From assembly GCA_032821775.1 (NCBI GenBank), contig JAVLRN010000003.1:1674001-1738000 (forward strand): DNA of 64,000 nt. Reading direction: 5' to 3'. This DNA is from Sanguinoderma infundibulare. Taxonomy: Eukaryota; Basidiomycota; Agaricomycetes; Polyporales; Polyporaceae. Below are positions 34,544 to 47,536 of this stretch, piece after piece (position 1 is the first letter of the stretch; each line of letters starts with the position of its first letter). Both the position numbers and the translations under genes were made by a program. A model generated the notes under the pieces. It was not told the origin of the DNA. It did not search any database and saw only the letters and a list, made by a program, of their open reading frames with translations.

Positions 34544-35260
34544 ATCTCAGTTGTTCGCAGCTGGAAGGCCCGCGTCGTCCTGAAGAAGGAATATCACGCG
34601 GGCCAGGCGCAGAAGCAGAGAAGGCGGACGTACTGCGATGATGCCCAGGATTGGCGCGGCCACACCAGTCAGGAAGCGTCGAGCGTTCCTGAAGTGAACG
34701 AAGGCGAGTCGGCATGGCGCCTGCAGGACGACATGCGTCTTGGATCCGCTGGGGACGCACGTCACAGGGCCCCTCCTCGGCCACATCACAGCGATATGCT
34801 TGTTCATGTAAGCAACGTGGTATTGGTCGTCGCTGCCGCCACCTATAGACAACAAACACAGATATGTTAGACAGAACACATCTCTTCTGCAAGCAAAAAA
34901 CTCACGGTTCAGGGTTAGCTGGTCGTGCAAGGTCAGAAGAAGTGGCTTCGAGCGTCGCAGAGTGTGGAAGTGGGCGGCGTTTGCCGCGAGCTGTGCCATC
35001 GAGTACACCACGGTCCTGCTCAGTCGGCATGCGGCGGCGTCGCAAATTTAAAGTAGCTTTTCTTGAGTATTGTCACCGTCTCCGAGTCCACACCGAGTCA
35101 GAACCTTCCTTCACAGAAGAGTTAGGTACTCGCGGAAGCAGCCAATACATTAAACTTATACTTGACGTAAAAGTGCACGTTGCGAGTGTCGGGACCAGGA
35201 ATGTTGTCGAGGCCGACGACGACGGCCTGACACCTTCCATTGCATGACGCCAGTCGGCAT
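34544..35260 (-). pseudogene. Possible hypothetical gene or gene relic (C2-like first segment)
   Basis: Three protein-like segments lie in order on the minus strand: QAVVVGLDNIPGPDTRNVHF then YVKYKFN (about 35240-35165); VVYSMAQLAANAAHFHTLRR and SKPLLLTLHDQLTLNR (about 35011-34910); and, after a plausible 57-nt intron ending ctatag, GGGSDDQYHVAYMNKHIAVM and GSKTHVVLQAPCRLAFVHF (about 34845-34690). Frames between the first two do not join cleanly, with stops in each path tried. Either introns I cannot place or decay explains this. The start of the first segment resembles a C2-type beta strand. I do not recognise the rest. Confidence 0.3.
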
Positions 35261-36478
35261 ACGCTCTGCTCCGTGGACCTGCTGTCAATGTGGTTACGGA
35301 CACAAGACTAAACTCCTACATGGCTCGAGCTCTAGGCCCTATCTACAAATACGGCAGCAATGTGACCTGGGCCTCGCGCAATCTGCGAGGCTGCCACGAC
35401 GCCTTGAAATATATCACGGCGTTATACCCCCTCAATATCTCGAGCGCAGATCTCCTTCGCGCTTGCGTCGCTCCCTATTCCCATTTGATGCAAGGTTAAC
35501 CTCCGTACACGTTCATTGCGAAGCAAGGGATGTGGGCTCCGACGCGGCAACTAAAGCGGGACACTCACTGGGAATCCGCAAGCTGCGATCATGCCATGCC
35601 GACTTCGTCCCTTCTCGCGCTGGCTTTCAGTGAGGAGCACTTCTTGCCGGCGCAGATTGTTCTGGTCAAGTACAGCAGACCTAGACCCAACTCAGGTCCC
35701 GCAGCTCGATAGACTGACCAAGATGTTCGACGCGACTTGTAAGTATGTTACAGAAACAGCAGGACATATCTGCGCATGTGGTATCCTCCAGAAATCCCTT
35801 CCCCTTCCCTCATGTACAACGCGGCTTCCAACGCGACTTGAGGTCATGTGTGCGCGACGTTTTGTCCGCGGTCGTCCCATTTTTGCGTCCCAAAGGCGAG
35901 TCGAACTCGCCCATGAGGATTACACAGGCAGAGGTGTCATGCGACGGCTGACGCGGCCCCTCAGGGAGCGGTGCCCTCCATGTCCCTCAGCAACCAGCTT
36001 GGAGCCAGAACTGACTGGAGAGCACCAGATATCGCCATACCGATGAGGAGGATATCCCGAAGCGCGAAGTCGTATCTATGGAGGAAAACCATTCCAGGGA
36101 TTCGACCAGTGAGAGGCAAGCCAGCTGGATCCGGGTGCTTGCTTTGGAGGACACCACAGAAGGTGAATATTGACCGCGCGATGCGGCGCTGCGACTGTAC
36201 GGATATAGTTGTGTATGTAGTTATCAAGTGGCCGAATGTACTCCCTCCCCTCCCTCAGAGTTCCGAATCCCTCGTGCTCGCGGTTACGACGGAAAGCTTG
36301 CAAGATTCGACTGTATTGTACTAACCTTACATGGAGGTTTCAGGCGCCGAAACCTATGCGTACACCTACGATGGTAAGTATCACCTTTCTTCCTCCCGTC
36401 CTCTCTCGCCTTCGCTGTATCCCCGAGGTCTCAAACCTCGTCATACAAGGCATCACTTCCACTCTTACGACTGGGCTG
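35261..36478. other. Gene-poor stretch left of FUN26
   Basis: 1.22 kb. One plus-strand segment (about 35320-35499) reads protein-like (ALGPIYKYGSNVTWASRNLR then GCHDALKYITALYPLNISSA) but no flanking exons fit. A GCGAG/CTCGC hairpin at 35895-35910 looks like a tRNA T-arm but has no matching acceptor or D-arm. Right end: FUN26 5' flank. Confidence 0.4.
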
Positions 36479-38122
36479 ATGTCAGAACAGCGCCATGCTT
36501 CCGAGGCCATCTACCATCCCATTCCACAAACACCGGTAGCCTCCAACTCCGCTTCCCCCGACGCCGACTCGGACAACGAGAGAGTCCTGACAGAGCCTCA
36601 ATTTGTCCAAACTCAAGACGTGGTTGATTCAAGGATACGAGGAATCCACTTCCTCCTCGGTTGTGCTGTGCTTCTGCCCTGGAATGGTGCGTGGCCTCGA
36701 GCTACGTCAGGAAGAGACTCGCAATGAACGTCTACATGTATTATAGCCTTGATCACCGCAACGCCCTACTTCCAGTCGCGTGTTGCTGGCACGTCCCTAA
36801 GGAGCGTGTTCTCCTCCTATCTGTCCACAACGTTCACCGCGGCCAACTTCATCTTCCTCGCTCATGCCACAGCGACAGCGAAAAAGGTCCGTCCTACCAT
36901 CCATCCCCACCGTCTTGCCTCAACGTCTGTATAGGCTTCGAACACACGCCGAGTGCTGTACTCCCTTACCGCGCTGGGGATACTATGCTTCTTCCTCACG
37001 CTCAGCACCTTCACGTACCCAACTCCCGGACTCTTCTTCGCCTTTGTGCTGCTGAATGCCATCGGCCAGGCTGCGGCGGGCTCCTACCTCCAGACCGCCG
37101 TGGTCGCCCTCGCATCCTTATTCGGTCCCTCCGCCATGCAAGCCGTCATGTCCGGTCAAGCTGCGGTTGCAGTCGCGATCAGCGGCGCGCAGGTTGTGAG
37201 TGCCGTGTTGTCCGTGGCGCTCGACCGTAGCCCCAAACCGGGGGTCGCGATCACCTCGTCGAATCCCGAGGAGCAGTCTGCATTCGTGTTCTTTGGTCTG
37301 TCTACCATCTTCCTTCTTGTGTGTGTTGGCATCTATACTTGGCTTGTTTCGTTGCCTGCGTATAAGACGGTCACCCTGCAGAGGTCTGGGCGGCGACTAT
37401 CAACGGCAGAAAGGACTTCGCTGCTCGCAGAGTCCTCCGCCGACGATGTGCCCGAGCCGCGTAAGCCAGCACACGAGGACTACACGGTGGTCCGCCTTGC
37501 GAAGACCAATGCTACATTTAACTTCGCGGTTGCTTATGTGTTTATCGTAACCCTGGTGAGTCCGTCCTCATCTGGTGCTTTTAAAACCTGTTTTAACCTG
37601 CTCCGTGCATTGTAGGCAGTCTTCCCACCCATTACGATATCAATCACGTCCACGAACCCGTCTAATATACATCCGCTCGTATTCAGCGCTATCCACTTCC
37701 TCATGTTCAACACCGGAGACTTCGCTGGCCGCGCTATCTGCTCCCTTCCCGACCTCCAGATCTGGTCCGCCCGCCGCCTCCTCACCCTCTCCCTCCTCCG
37801 CACGCTCTTCATCCCGCTCTTTCTCATGTGCAATATCCAATGGGGCTCGACACAGTCCACCAGCGGACCGCTCATCAGCTCCGACGTGCTCTTCATGCTG
37901 CTCATGGTCTTCTTCGGGCTCACGAACGGCTACGTGTCGAGCATGTGCATGATGGCCGCGCCCTCCCTCGCGCACAATCCGCGCCTGAGGGGCCGCAAGG
38001 AGGACGTGGAGGTCGCGGCGACCGTTGCAGGCTTCTGCCTGGTGGGCGGACTGGCATTGGGGAGCGTGTTGAGTTTCGCGGTGCGGGCGGCGGTGTGCGA
38101 TTGTAATCCGTTCATGGAGTAG
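36479..38122 (+). CDS. FUN26: Equilibrative nucleoside transporter (ENT family, FUN26-like)
   Basis: Intracellular (vacuolar/lysosomal) nucleoside transporter. Start MSEQRHASEAIYHPIPQTPV at 36479. An acidic N-terminal tail precedes TM1 (IRGIHFLLGCAVLLPWN, the ENT PWN motif), joined to ALITATPYFQSRVAGTSL. Further helices: YSLTALGILCFFLTLSTFTY, GLFFAFVLLNAIGQAAAGSY, LQTAVVALASLFGPSAMQAV, VAISGAQVVSAVLSVALDRS and FVFFGLSTIFLLVCVGIYTW. A hydrophilic loop carries RRLSTAERTSLLAE. Then FNFAVAYVFIVTLAVFPPIT, FLMFNTGDFAGRAICSLPDL, LRTLFIPLFLMCNIQWG, LLMVFFGLTNGYVSSMCMMA and GFCLVGGLALGSVLSFAVR. The FNxxDxxGR and FGLTNGY signatures are intact. Five exons. Confidence 0.92.
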
Positions 38123-38695
38123 ATAGCACTTCACGTCAAGGACACTTCTTGGGAACTTTGGTTGCTCCATTATATGCACTGTAGCTATAGCTTTCGTATC
38201 ACCCTAATAACAACCGAGTTCGTTTGCATGGGAGAATCCCCATCGTCCTGGAAGAGTGACATTCTACGCGAACTCGGGTGTCACAGTAAGGTAAGTTTGC
38301 GGTTGCGCCGGGCCAATGGCTTTGTGGACGCGTAGCCAGCTGGCCCAGTACTACCAGCCCGACACGCACCGAAAACGGGAAGATCGGTGGGTCACAGGAT
38401 GGTCCAATCTCGCGCAGCATCCGTGTTCAAACGAAGCCGTGCTTGGATATGCGGAACGGTTCGTTTCTGAGCAAATTTAATCACGCCCTTACTCATCCAG
38501 AGGGTTGGTCGGATGACCAACCAGCTGAGAGCGACGCACCGATACACTCCGCACGCTAAGTATACACCAGCAGAGATCCGGATTGAGATTGATGTGTAGG
38601 TCGCGATAGGGATATAGTTCTATAACACAGACGTGTGCGATGGCTCAATCGGAGGGGCAGAATGGAAGAAGAGTCACATACTGATAGCTTGCGGG
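38123..38695. other. Convergent 3' flanks of FUN26 and VFA1
   Basis: 573 bp. No gene seen. Confidence 0.5.
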
Positions 38696-39298
38696 TCATG
38701 GGAGACGCGTAACCGGGGCTCCCGGAAGTCGAGGAGCCAATTCTTTGGCCTGGGCAGCTTGCCTCCGCCTGCGATGCTCCGCAAGACGGAGGGCAAACAT
38801 GTCCCGGTGGAGGGTGTATCGCTGGTGTGTAGGCGTGGCAGGTGTGGCGGACGATGGGGTCGAGCTCGAGGAGGGCGGGGTTTGAGATTTCGGCCCCGGC
38901 GCGCTGCGCTTGTCGTCCTTGCCGTCCTTCTCCCCGTCCTTCTCATCCTTCTCCTTTTCCTTAGCCTTCTCGGTTCTTTTCTTCTGGCGCTCCTCGTACT
39001 CGGCCTTCACTTTCGCGATTTCCTCCGGGCTGAGACCCATCTTCTTCGCGCCACCGGCACCCACGCCGTCATTGGTGGTGCCCACCTGACTCGCGAAGCC
39101 GGGATCTGAGAGGTGTGCGTCGCAGGTGTACAGGAAGTCCACGGTGTTGATCGTGGCGAGCACGGTCGTCGTGGGCTTGTTGCAGATGTAGCACGGCTTT
39201 GCGGTCCCTACGGCCTGCAGCAGAACGTCAGTTGAAGACCCGTGGATTCAACCGGGACTCACGCGTTTGTAGTACAAGTTGGTGAATGCGGAAGCCAT
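38696..39298 (-). CDS. VFA1: VPS4-associated protein 1
   Basis: Small endosomal protein that binds the ESCRT ATPase VPS4. Exon 1 encodes MASAFTNLYYKR. After a short intron exon 2 reads AVGTAKPCYICNKPTTTVLA, TINTVDFLYTCDAHLSDPGF and ASQVGTTNDGVGAG, then the charged helix LSPEEIAKVKAEYEERQKKR. A Lys/Glu/Asp-rich linker and a Ser/Pro/Thr stretch lead to the conserved end RDMFALRLAEHRRRRQAAQA then KELAPRLPGAPVTRLP. The CxxC and CDAH residues form the presumed metal site. About 180 aa, two exons, usual length for the family. Divergent from SFA1. Confidence 0.9.
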
Positions 39299-41421
<2,123 letters not shown>

Positions 41422-42217
41422 GTGATTGTATTGGTGCACAGACATTTAGTAGGCGACGTGGGAGAAGACTAAGCAAGTATACGGTGTATCATGGAGGAAT
41501 GTTTATAAGCATCCGCAGTGTATCTTTAAACCGGTTACGAATTTGAACCTGCTGGGCATCATCCAGAAATCGAAGTCGAGGGACAAGCTGTCCTCCAGAA
41601 CTGGTCGGAGTATGTCAGAACGTCGGACTCTAGCTATCGATGTTTTTGCGATTTGCGCCTACTCCTAGTCATGAACTCTCGGAAACAGGCTATCAAGGAT
41701 GCGAGAGACGCGAGCTAAACGAACAAGTTGCAATTGGGGGAGGAGGGAGAGGGTTCAATCTGGTGTATTGCCCGGGAGTGCGCTCGCCCTGGCAATAGAA
41801 TGAACAGGTGCCTCATGCAATGTCGAACATTGATGGCCCATCCCTCAAATTCACTCCACTTTGTAGTCCTTGCTGTGAGACCCGTTGAAGTTGTCGCCTC
41901 GCAGTGGTGGATGCGGTATGGTATGATTGCTGGTTTCGGTGGTCATGGCAGGTCTCGAGGATGAGGGTAAGATACGATTCGAACTCATATTCGTCGTCGG
42001 AGTAGGGTCGCTCGTGAGGCGGGAAGTCGAATGAGACATTTCATGACAAGGTAGGAATCATGTAAACTATACACACACATTCATATGTATCATGGTGTCT
42101 CGAGTAGTAATGACAACGGACTCTCGGGTAAGTTGATAAATGATGGCTTTCCTAATCACCGACAGACCTTCGCTTTTGCGCGATATCGCAAGGGCTCAGT
42201 GATATCGGAGGACAATG
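41422..42217. other. Convergent intergenic stretch, no supported gene
   Basis: 796 bp between the SFA1 and MYND stop codons. Short ORFs (for example 41728-41964) carry no recognisable protein. Confidence 0.5.
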
Positions 42218-43612
42218 CTACGAAGAGAAGGTGAAAACGATAGAATTTAAGTACAATAAGAGCATTGCAGACTGACCATATTCTATTTGTTTGCGGACGT
42301 GCGGAGATTGCTTCCACAGATCCCGGTACGATCGCAGAAATGCTGGACTCATAGTCCTAGTCTTGATCCGGTACACCTCTCCTCGACGGTATGGACTGGG
42401 GTTCGGAATGTCTACAAAGATTTCCGGGCCGATGCGTTCTGCGAACAACATGCAATCCTCCAGTTTTCCGTCGTTGTAGCCAGGGTGATACACATCGACG
42501 TCTTCCCAGTCTCGGTCCCCGTCGTCCACGCTAAATGATACGGCCATCTTTTTCTTGCAGACGTAACGATGGAAGAACCAATGCTGTAACACAGTTCAAG
42601 CTCTGCCTTGACATACAGGCAACAGCAGGGAAGTAGCACTCACTTTGGCCTGACAGTTGGCGCTGCAATAGCGCGGTTTGGTTTCGGGGTCGCAATTCCC
42701 TCCGCACTTGCGGAAGGCGCGCCGTTCAAAGGTTTGGATCCCGCACCCTTCTGCCGCGCACTGATACTTGTTCGGCGCCCTTGAGGCGATCGCAACTCGC
42801 GCCCGCTCCATGGCATCTTGGCGATGAATATACGAGTCGTATGCCCTCCAGAGGTCCTCCAAACGGAACATCCCCACATTGCGCAGGTTGTCAACGCCAA
42901 AACGCGCCGGGATCGTGGAAACCCAGCTTGCAACGCGGAGGACGATTGGTGGGATGAAGTTCACGCTGGCGAGAAGGTCACAAGGCATCAGGCAATCTTC
43001 CAGAGGGCGGGATGACTGCAAAATTGCGAAGGACTGATCGGGCTGCATCATGACACCTTGGAACATGGCCCAGGCCATGGCCGCGAACGATCGCAATTTG
43101 AGCCGCTTGTCGCAGTTGTAGAAGAAGGACGGCTCATCGTCTTGAGGAAGGTGGGCGATCTTGACAAGGTTTCGGCACGCGTCTCTCAACGATATGAGGT
43201 CCTTCATCGGCCCCGCACACGCAAAGCTCCTAATCGCAAAATAGTTCGTAAGTGAGCATTTACGAGTGCCAGGCACGAACCCATCTAATCCGGGTCCAAC
43301 GAGCCTCCCGTACAAGACACGAATTTCAAGACTCGGAAAGTCAACCTCAACGTACCTTATGCACATCTCGAATGTCGACGGTGCGTCCTTCAACTCCATC
43401 CCACGTTTCAGTCGCTGGACCGTCAACTTCTCAAAGGACTGCTCGGCATCGGCGTACAGCGTTTTGTACGATGGCTGGGCTCGATAGTCATAGCAGGTCT
43501 CTTGCTGGAGATTGACGTAGATCTCGAGGTTGCGCTTGCCTTCAGCGTCGGAGAAAACGTTTCCGCGCGGATGATCGAAATGGACGTCATGGATGACAGT
43601 GACTGGGGCCAT
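42218..43612 (-). CDS. MYND-type zinc-finger protein (intact paralogue)
   Basis: Three exons join exactly: 43612-43356, 43229-42644 and 42583-42218, giving 402 aa. Start MAPVTVIHDVHFDHPRGNVF; an in-frame ATG at 43732 would add 40 residues, but the decayed copy supports this start. The body is helical (DACRNLVKIAHLPQ, RLKLRSFAAMAWAMFQGVMM, LASVNFIPPIVLRVASWVS). The MYND finger spans about residues 262-310: YQCAAEGCGIQTFERRAFRK, CGGNC, KPRYCSANCQAK and, across the intron, HWFFHRYVC. The C-terminal domain has IFVDIPNPSPYRRGEVYRIK and MSPAFLRSYRDLW. MYND fingers bind peptides. This architecture is common and multi-copy in Agaricomycetes, function unknown. Confidence 0.85.
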
Positions 43613-43965
43613 GGAGGTCAAGGAAAGATCGCCGTAAGCGTGCCTCGTCGGATCTGCACCGGGGTGCGTCGAGGAGGAGGGTGGCCAAGAGCAGGACACG
43701 AGGATGGAGCGAGGCAATGTGAATTGCATCACGTGAAATCCATTTGTTTAACAGTTGCCCTGCAACAGGACTGAGGATACAGCGGCCGTCCAAGTCCTTG
43801 CATTCACCTTCAGCATATACCATAGTGAGTCAATGAATAGGCCGAAACGGACAAAAGGGTCACGACAACGCACCAGGCCTGGCACTGACAAGCATTGGAA
43901 ACATTAGCACAAGCACAACGTCGCAATTCGTAACAAGATATTACACGAGCATAACAAGCACATAA
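43613..43965. other. Spacer between two minus-strand genes
   Basis: 353 bp: upstream region of the MYND gene and 3' flank of the acyl-CoA-binding protein gene. No gene seen. Confidence 0.45.
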
Positions 43966-45665
43966 CTACACCGCTCGGTCCACCATGTATCGCGGAGCCT
44001 GGCGCCCCACGATCGCAGTCCACAAGCCACGAAGCGCGGCCAAAACCTCTCTCCTCCGCATCCCACTTCTCCGCCAGCCAGCCTTGAACACAGCGAGGAA
44101 GCACAAGATGAAGGAAATGTCCAGGAAAAGTCTCCGGATGACTATGAACGTAGGCGAGCGGTTCTCGCTGTTCGCCAGGAACGCTAGGAGCTGTCGGAAC
44201 AGCCTGAAGACGCGCGCCAGGGGGTGGAGCACCAGCGACCACATGCCCATATCATCGACGTCCCAACGCACGACGTCCTGCCCGTTGCCGAAAGGGCTCC
44301 CACGTCCTGGGGCCGGGCGGAAGCCCAACGTCGTAAACGACGACGACGAGTGGTGGAGAAGGCCTTCTAGCGTCTCTAAGCGCTCGGTAATCGCGGCAAG
44401 ATGTGCCTGCACACTTTCCACCGCGCGCTCGAGCATGGGAAGGGAGGCGGGGCGCTGCGGCGTTCCGCTCTGAAGAGAGTATTGCCGGAAGGGTGTCTGC
44501 TGTTGCGGGCGGAAACCCGCGCGAGAAGGGTAACCATGCGCCGAAGAAACGTGTTCGGTAGATGGCGGCCGGAGTTGTTCTTGGTATGAGACTGACGTGG
44601 TGGGATATACGGAGGAGGGTATCGAGGTCGCAGCGTCTGCAAAGGCAGATTGCGTCTGGAAGCCGGGGTGTGGTTGAGTCTTCGGGACATTTACAGGAGG
44701 CGGCGAGCCGACCAGCAATGTGCTAGCCATCGGTGTCCGGTAAGGTCGTGAAGAATGTGATGACTGAGGGCGGTTGGGCTGGACCGTACCAGCATACGGA
44801 GTGGTAATAGCTCCGGGAACGGTATCGACGGCTTCATCTTCATCGTCCGACGTCTCCGTTTCCGATTCCAGCGCTTGGCCTATCTCCGCGGATTGAGACA
44901 GGATGCCATGTGCATGCGCTGGAAGGTATTCGACAGGACGTTGCGACGACGACGCGACTGGTCTTCCCGCTGAGGAGCTCGAAGAGCTAGAGCCCGGGGA
45001 ACAAGAGGAAACCCCTTCGATAGTAGTTCAGACAGTGGACCACAACAAACTTGTCCAGCCCGACTTACCGCTCATGACTAGGTTTGCAGGATCGCCAGCA
45101 AAGGATTCTAGTTCCCGCACTAAATCCCTGGCTACAGTCTTGTCCGAATATTTCCGCAAGACCTGAACCACAATCAGGCTAAATCTTGTCACCTTTGCAG
45201 ACATACGTGCCTTGAGTAAAGCATCAACATATAGCCATTTTGCTTCAAAGGGATCGAGGTCCTTGTGCTTCGCCCAAGCATCCCTGGTATGCGTTAGCAT
45301 GTGATTATGAAGTTCGAGCAGAATGCTCTCGTGCGCACCATTTCGCCCTTCCCAACATATCCCAAACCGCTGGACGTTGGCCCTGAACGTTCCCGACAGT
45401 AGCTGTGGTGAACCGCGCGAGTACGGTAGTCAGAGATACGAGGCAAACGACGACCATGTTGGGGGAAGTCACCTTGCTTGTACAAGCTGTAAGAACAAGT
45501 CAGACCCGAAGGATACGCATGCATACACGAAAAAAAAACATACCTATACATGTCGAGCTTCTCTTCATATCCAGTCTGAATGGGGCCTGTCTTGGGTAGG
45601 CCTTGCACTATCTCGACTGCACGGTCGAATTGTGCGTCAATGAGCTGGCGTGAGTCGACGTCCAT
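43966..45665 (-). CDS. Acyl-CoA-binding protein with C-terminal membrane anchor (ACBD4/5-like layout)
   Basis: N-terminal ACB domain binding long-chain acyl-CoA, then a disordered region and a TM near the C-terminus. Start MDVDSRQLIDAQFDRAVEIV, then GLPKTGPIQTGYEEKLDMY. A 14-nt micro-exon (45486-45473) gives LYKQ. The next exon from 45402 gives ATVGNVQGQRPAVWDMLGR then AKW, followed by DAWAKHKDLDPFEAKWLYVD. These are the acyl-CoA pocket residues. VLRKYSDKTVARDLVRELES follows. After 150 Ser/Pro-rich residues a coiled segment (LERAVESVQAHLAAITERLE) leads to one hydrophobic helix, RRLFLDISFILCFLAVFKAG, and a basic tail ending APRYMVDRAV. Like ACBD4/5 it may tether organelles (peroxisome/ER); that is inference. 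Confidence 0.85.
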
Positions 45666-46115
45666 CGTGGCGGTTGAGAGTCAGGACCAACTGGAACTAC
45701 GTCCAGGGTCGATCGTGGCCGAAAGGCGAAGCACGAGGTAGAGGTTGGAGGTGCTGGTGAGCCGGAGAGTGGAGAGGACTGTGACGGGCAGAGCAAACGA
45801 GCGACCGCTCCATCTCCCGCATTCGGCCGCAATTCTCACGGATCAGAGACCAGCTGCATAACCTACTCCGACAACGAATCTATTCGTCAACTGTTCGACA
45901 ATCATTCAGAACTACCTCAGCAGCGCAATGACCATCTTTCGTATTTCGTGGGATGCGGGCAGAAGAATCTTTGTTGTCAATAACATCGGCGACCATTTGT
46001 GACAAGTTCGTCCCTAGTGCGGGAGGTTACGGACAAAGTGATTAGCGGTGTGTTCCAAGGCGTCGATTATGAAGAATATACGAAGGCGGGATCGGGTACA
46101 TGATGGTGTATGGTG
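45666..46115. other. Spacer between two minus-strand genes
   Basis: 450 bp. Upstream region of the ACBP gene and 3' flank of the MRP-S34 gene. No gene seen. Confidence 0.45.
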
Positions 46116-46555
46116 TCATGATGATGGTTTCGACGATGTCTTGAAAGGAGGTGCGAAACCAGGAAGAGATTTTGACTCCCCCAACACCCATTTGTACTTT
46201 AGCCCCCCGCGAATCCTCTCTTCGCCTGCGCTGATGCGTTTCCCTGCAGAAGGGAGTAATTGAGCTCATCGAGCGAGCTACGGAGTCTCGGCCGTGACTC
46301 ACCTTTCCACACCAAGTGACCCCATACCTTGCCATGCTTTCCTTCGCACTTCAGCCTCGTTCGTGTGACCTCCCAGTAGCATGCGTCGAAGCCTTTCGCG
46401 TCCCAACGCGCCTGATGCACCTTGAGACCGACGCCATCCTTGGGGTACCTCGAAAGGACTTGGTAGAGGGTTGTGGGGAAGGGGGACAGCGAGGGTGGGA
46501 GTTGTGCAGCCGACGGAAGAAGGTTGCGTAGCGCAGTCTGCACTGCTGAGGCCAT
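46116..46555 (-). CDS. Mitochondrial small-subunit ribosomal protein, MRP-S34 family
   Basis: Exon 1 starts MASAVQTALRNLLPSAAQLP and reads LYQVLSRYPKDGVGLKVHQA, RWDAKGFDACYWEVTRTRLK and CEGKHGKVWGHLVWK, a good match to MRP-S34 (RxPKDGVG, YWEVTRxR, GKxWG). After a short intron (acceptor cttctgcag) exon 2 reads GKRISAGEERIRGGLKYKWV, LGESKSLPGFAPPFKTSSKP, then SS and TGA at 46118-46116. About 125 aa. The head-to-head neighbour is a GatC-like gene, also a mitochondrial translation factor, with 178 bp between the starts. Confidence 0.78.
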
Positions 46556-46733
46556 GTTCGTGGTACGATGCAGCGAGCACTGAACTCGGGCCGTTCCGGA
46601 GGACGAAGAGAGGAAGGCGCGGCCGATGGGAGACCTTTTGGTGCAGCGGTGGTGGTGGACGCGGACGAACTCCGAGTGCTGTCGGTTCCCGATTCGGAAA
46701 CTTTGGCAGAGGCGTCCTCTCACCCGAACTCCC
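46556..46733. promoter_or_regulatory. 178-bp bidirectional promoter, MRP-S34 / GatC
   Basis: Shortest divergent spacer in the window. GC-rich, with repeated cggac/gcggac motifs and no TATA box. ATGs of uncertain use at 46568 and 46626 lie on the GatC side. Confidence 0.5.
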
Positions 46734-47237
46734 ATGCTCAGCCTCTCGCGACGCGCGTTGTCGGGACTCACTGCGCTCTCACATCCGTCTCGACTGTACT
46801 CTCTGCGTTCGAAGGCAATTCTTGCCGAGGTTGACCAGACCGGCATTCCTCTCAAGCCGACCTGGTCGGTCAATGAGCTGCTCTCATCTTACCCACGCCC
46901 GACCATATCCCCTTCCACTCTCAAGCGGCTCCATGAGCTTTCTGCGTTGGTTCCTCCAACAGAGGGCACAGAGGAACATGCAAGACTAACGCGAGAGATG
47001 GAGGAGCTCGTCAAGCTTGTCGAAGCGGTCAAACTTGTGGATGTGAGTCAGGTCGTCGAAGAAGGCACTGTACCAGACGGGCGAATATGGGCATCGGGGG
47101 AGGGTGTTGCACTGGACACCGAAGCTTTCACTACATCGGAAGATATGGATGCTGTAGAGGGGCGTGCTTTGCTTGCTCATGCATCGCGCACCATGGAGGG
47201 TCTGTATGTCGTTGAAGCGGACAAGCCTCGGAATTGA
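46734..47237 (+). CDS. Glutamyl-tRNA(Gln) amidotransferase subunit C-like, mitochondrial
   Basis: GatC-type subunit of the complex that converts Glu-tRNA(Gln) to Gln-tRNA(Gln) in mitochondria. Single exon. I chose ATG 46734 because MLSLSRRALSGLTALSHPSR is a good mitochondrial presequence. The same frame is open from 46626 upstream, but that text (LVQRWWWTRTNSECC) is not protein-like. Core: WSVNELLSSYPRPTISPSTL, KRLHELSALVPPTEGTEEHA and LTREMEELVKLVEAVKLVDV, the helix pair of GatC, then a Glu/Asp-rich tail ending LLAHASRTMEGLYVVEADKP and RN. 167 aa. Confidence 0.75.
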   Translation: MLSLSRRALSGLTALSHPSRLYSLRSKAILAEVDQTGIPLKPTWSVNELLSSYPRPTISPSTLKRLHELSALVPPTEGTEEHARLTREMEELVKLVEAVKLVDVSQVVEEGTVPDGRIWASGEGVALDTEAFTTSEDMDAVEGRALLAHASRTMEGLYVVEADKPRN

Positions 47238-47536
47238 CAGCGACATACCGCGGTAAGTCTTCGACGTAGTCTATTACTCTAGGCTTACTGGAATTGTCAG
47301 ATCGCCAGTGTTCTGCGGCCCATGACACCAGGGCCTGTATGAAGTTCTGGTCTATGGTGACCCTTTCGTCGTTGAGTTGGTCCGCGTTAAGCGGATGATT
47401 GCAGCAAGGTGTTTAGGTAAGATCGTGTTCTCTGGGACTCCGCGCTGTGCCATTCCGTTTGAACTAATACGGAATCCATAGACCTAAGCGTATATTAGAT
47501 ACGTCATACATAGAGCAGGATGCAATATGAACAAGG

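Noticed and set aside
33978..34892. 304-codon minus ORF
   Set aside because: Overlaps exon 1 of the 33.1-34.1 kb orphan in another frame and reads as low-information His/Arg/Ser/Pro text.
35895..35910. tRNA-like T-arm (GTTCGANTC on the minus strand) in a GCGAG/CTCGC hairpin
   Set aside because: The T-stem does not pair in the normal register, no A-box or D-arm fits, no matching acceptor strand is seen, and there is no downstream T-run in that orientation.
42596..43732. 378-codon open frame suggesting an intronless MYND gene
   Set aside because: It reads through an in-frame intron (43355-43230). The decayed paralogue has a GTGCG donor at the same place, so the spliced form is preferred.
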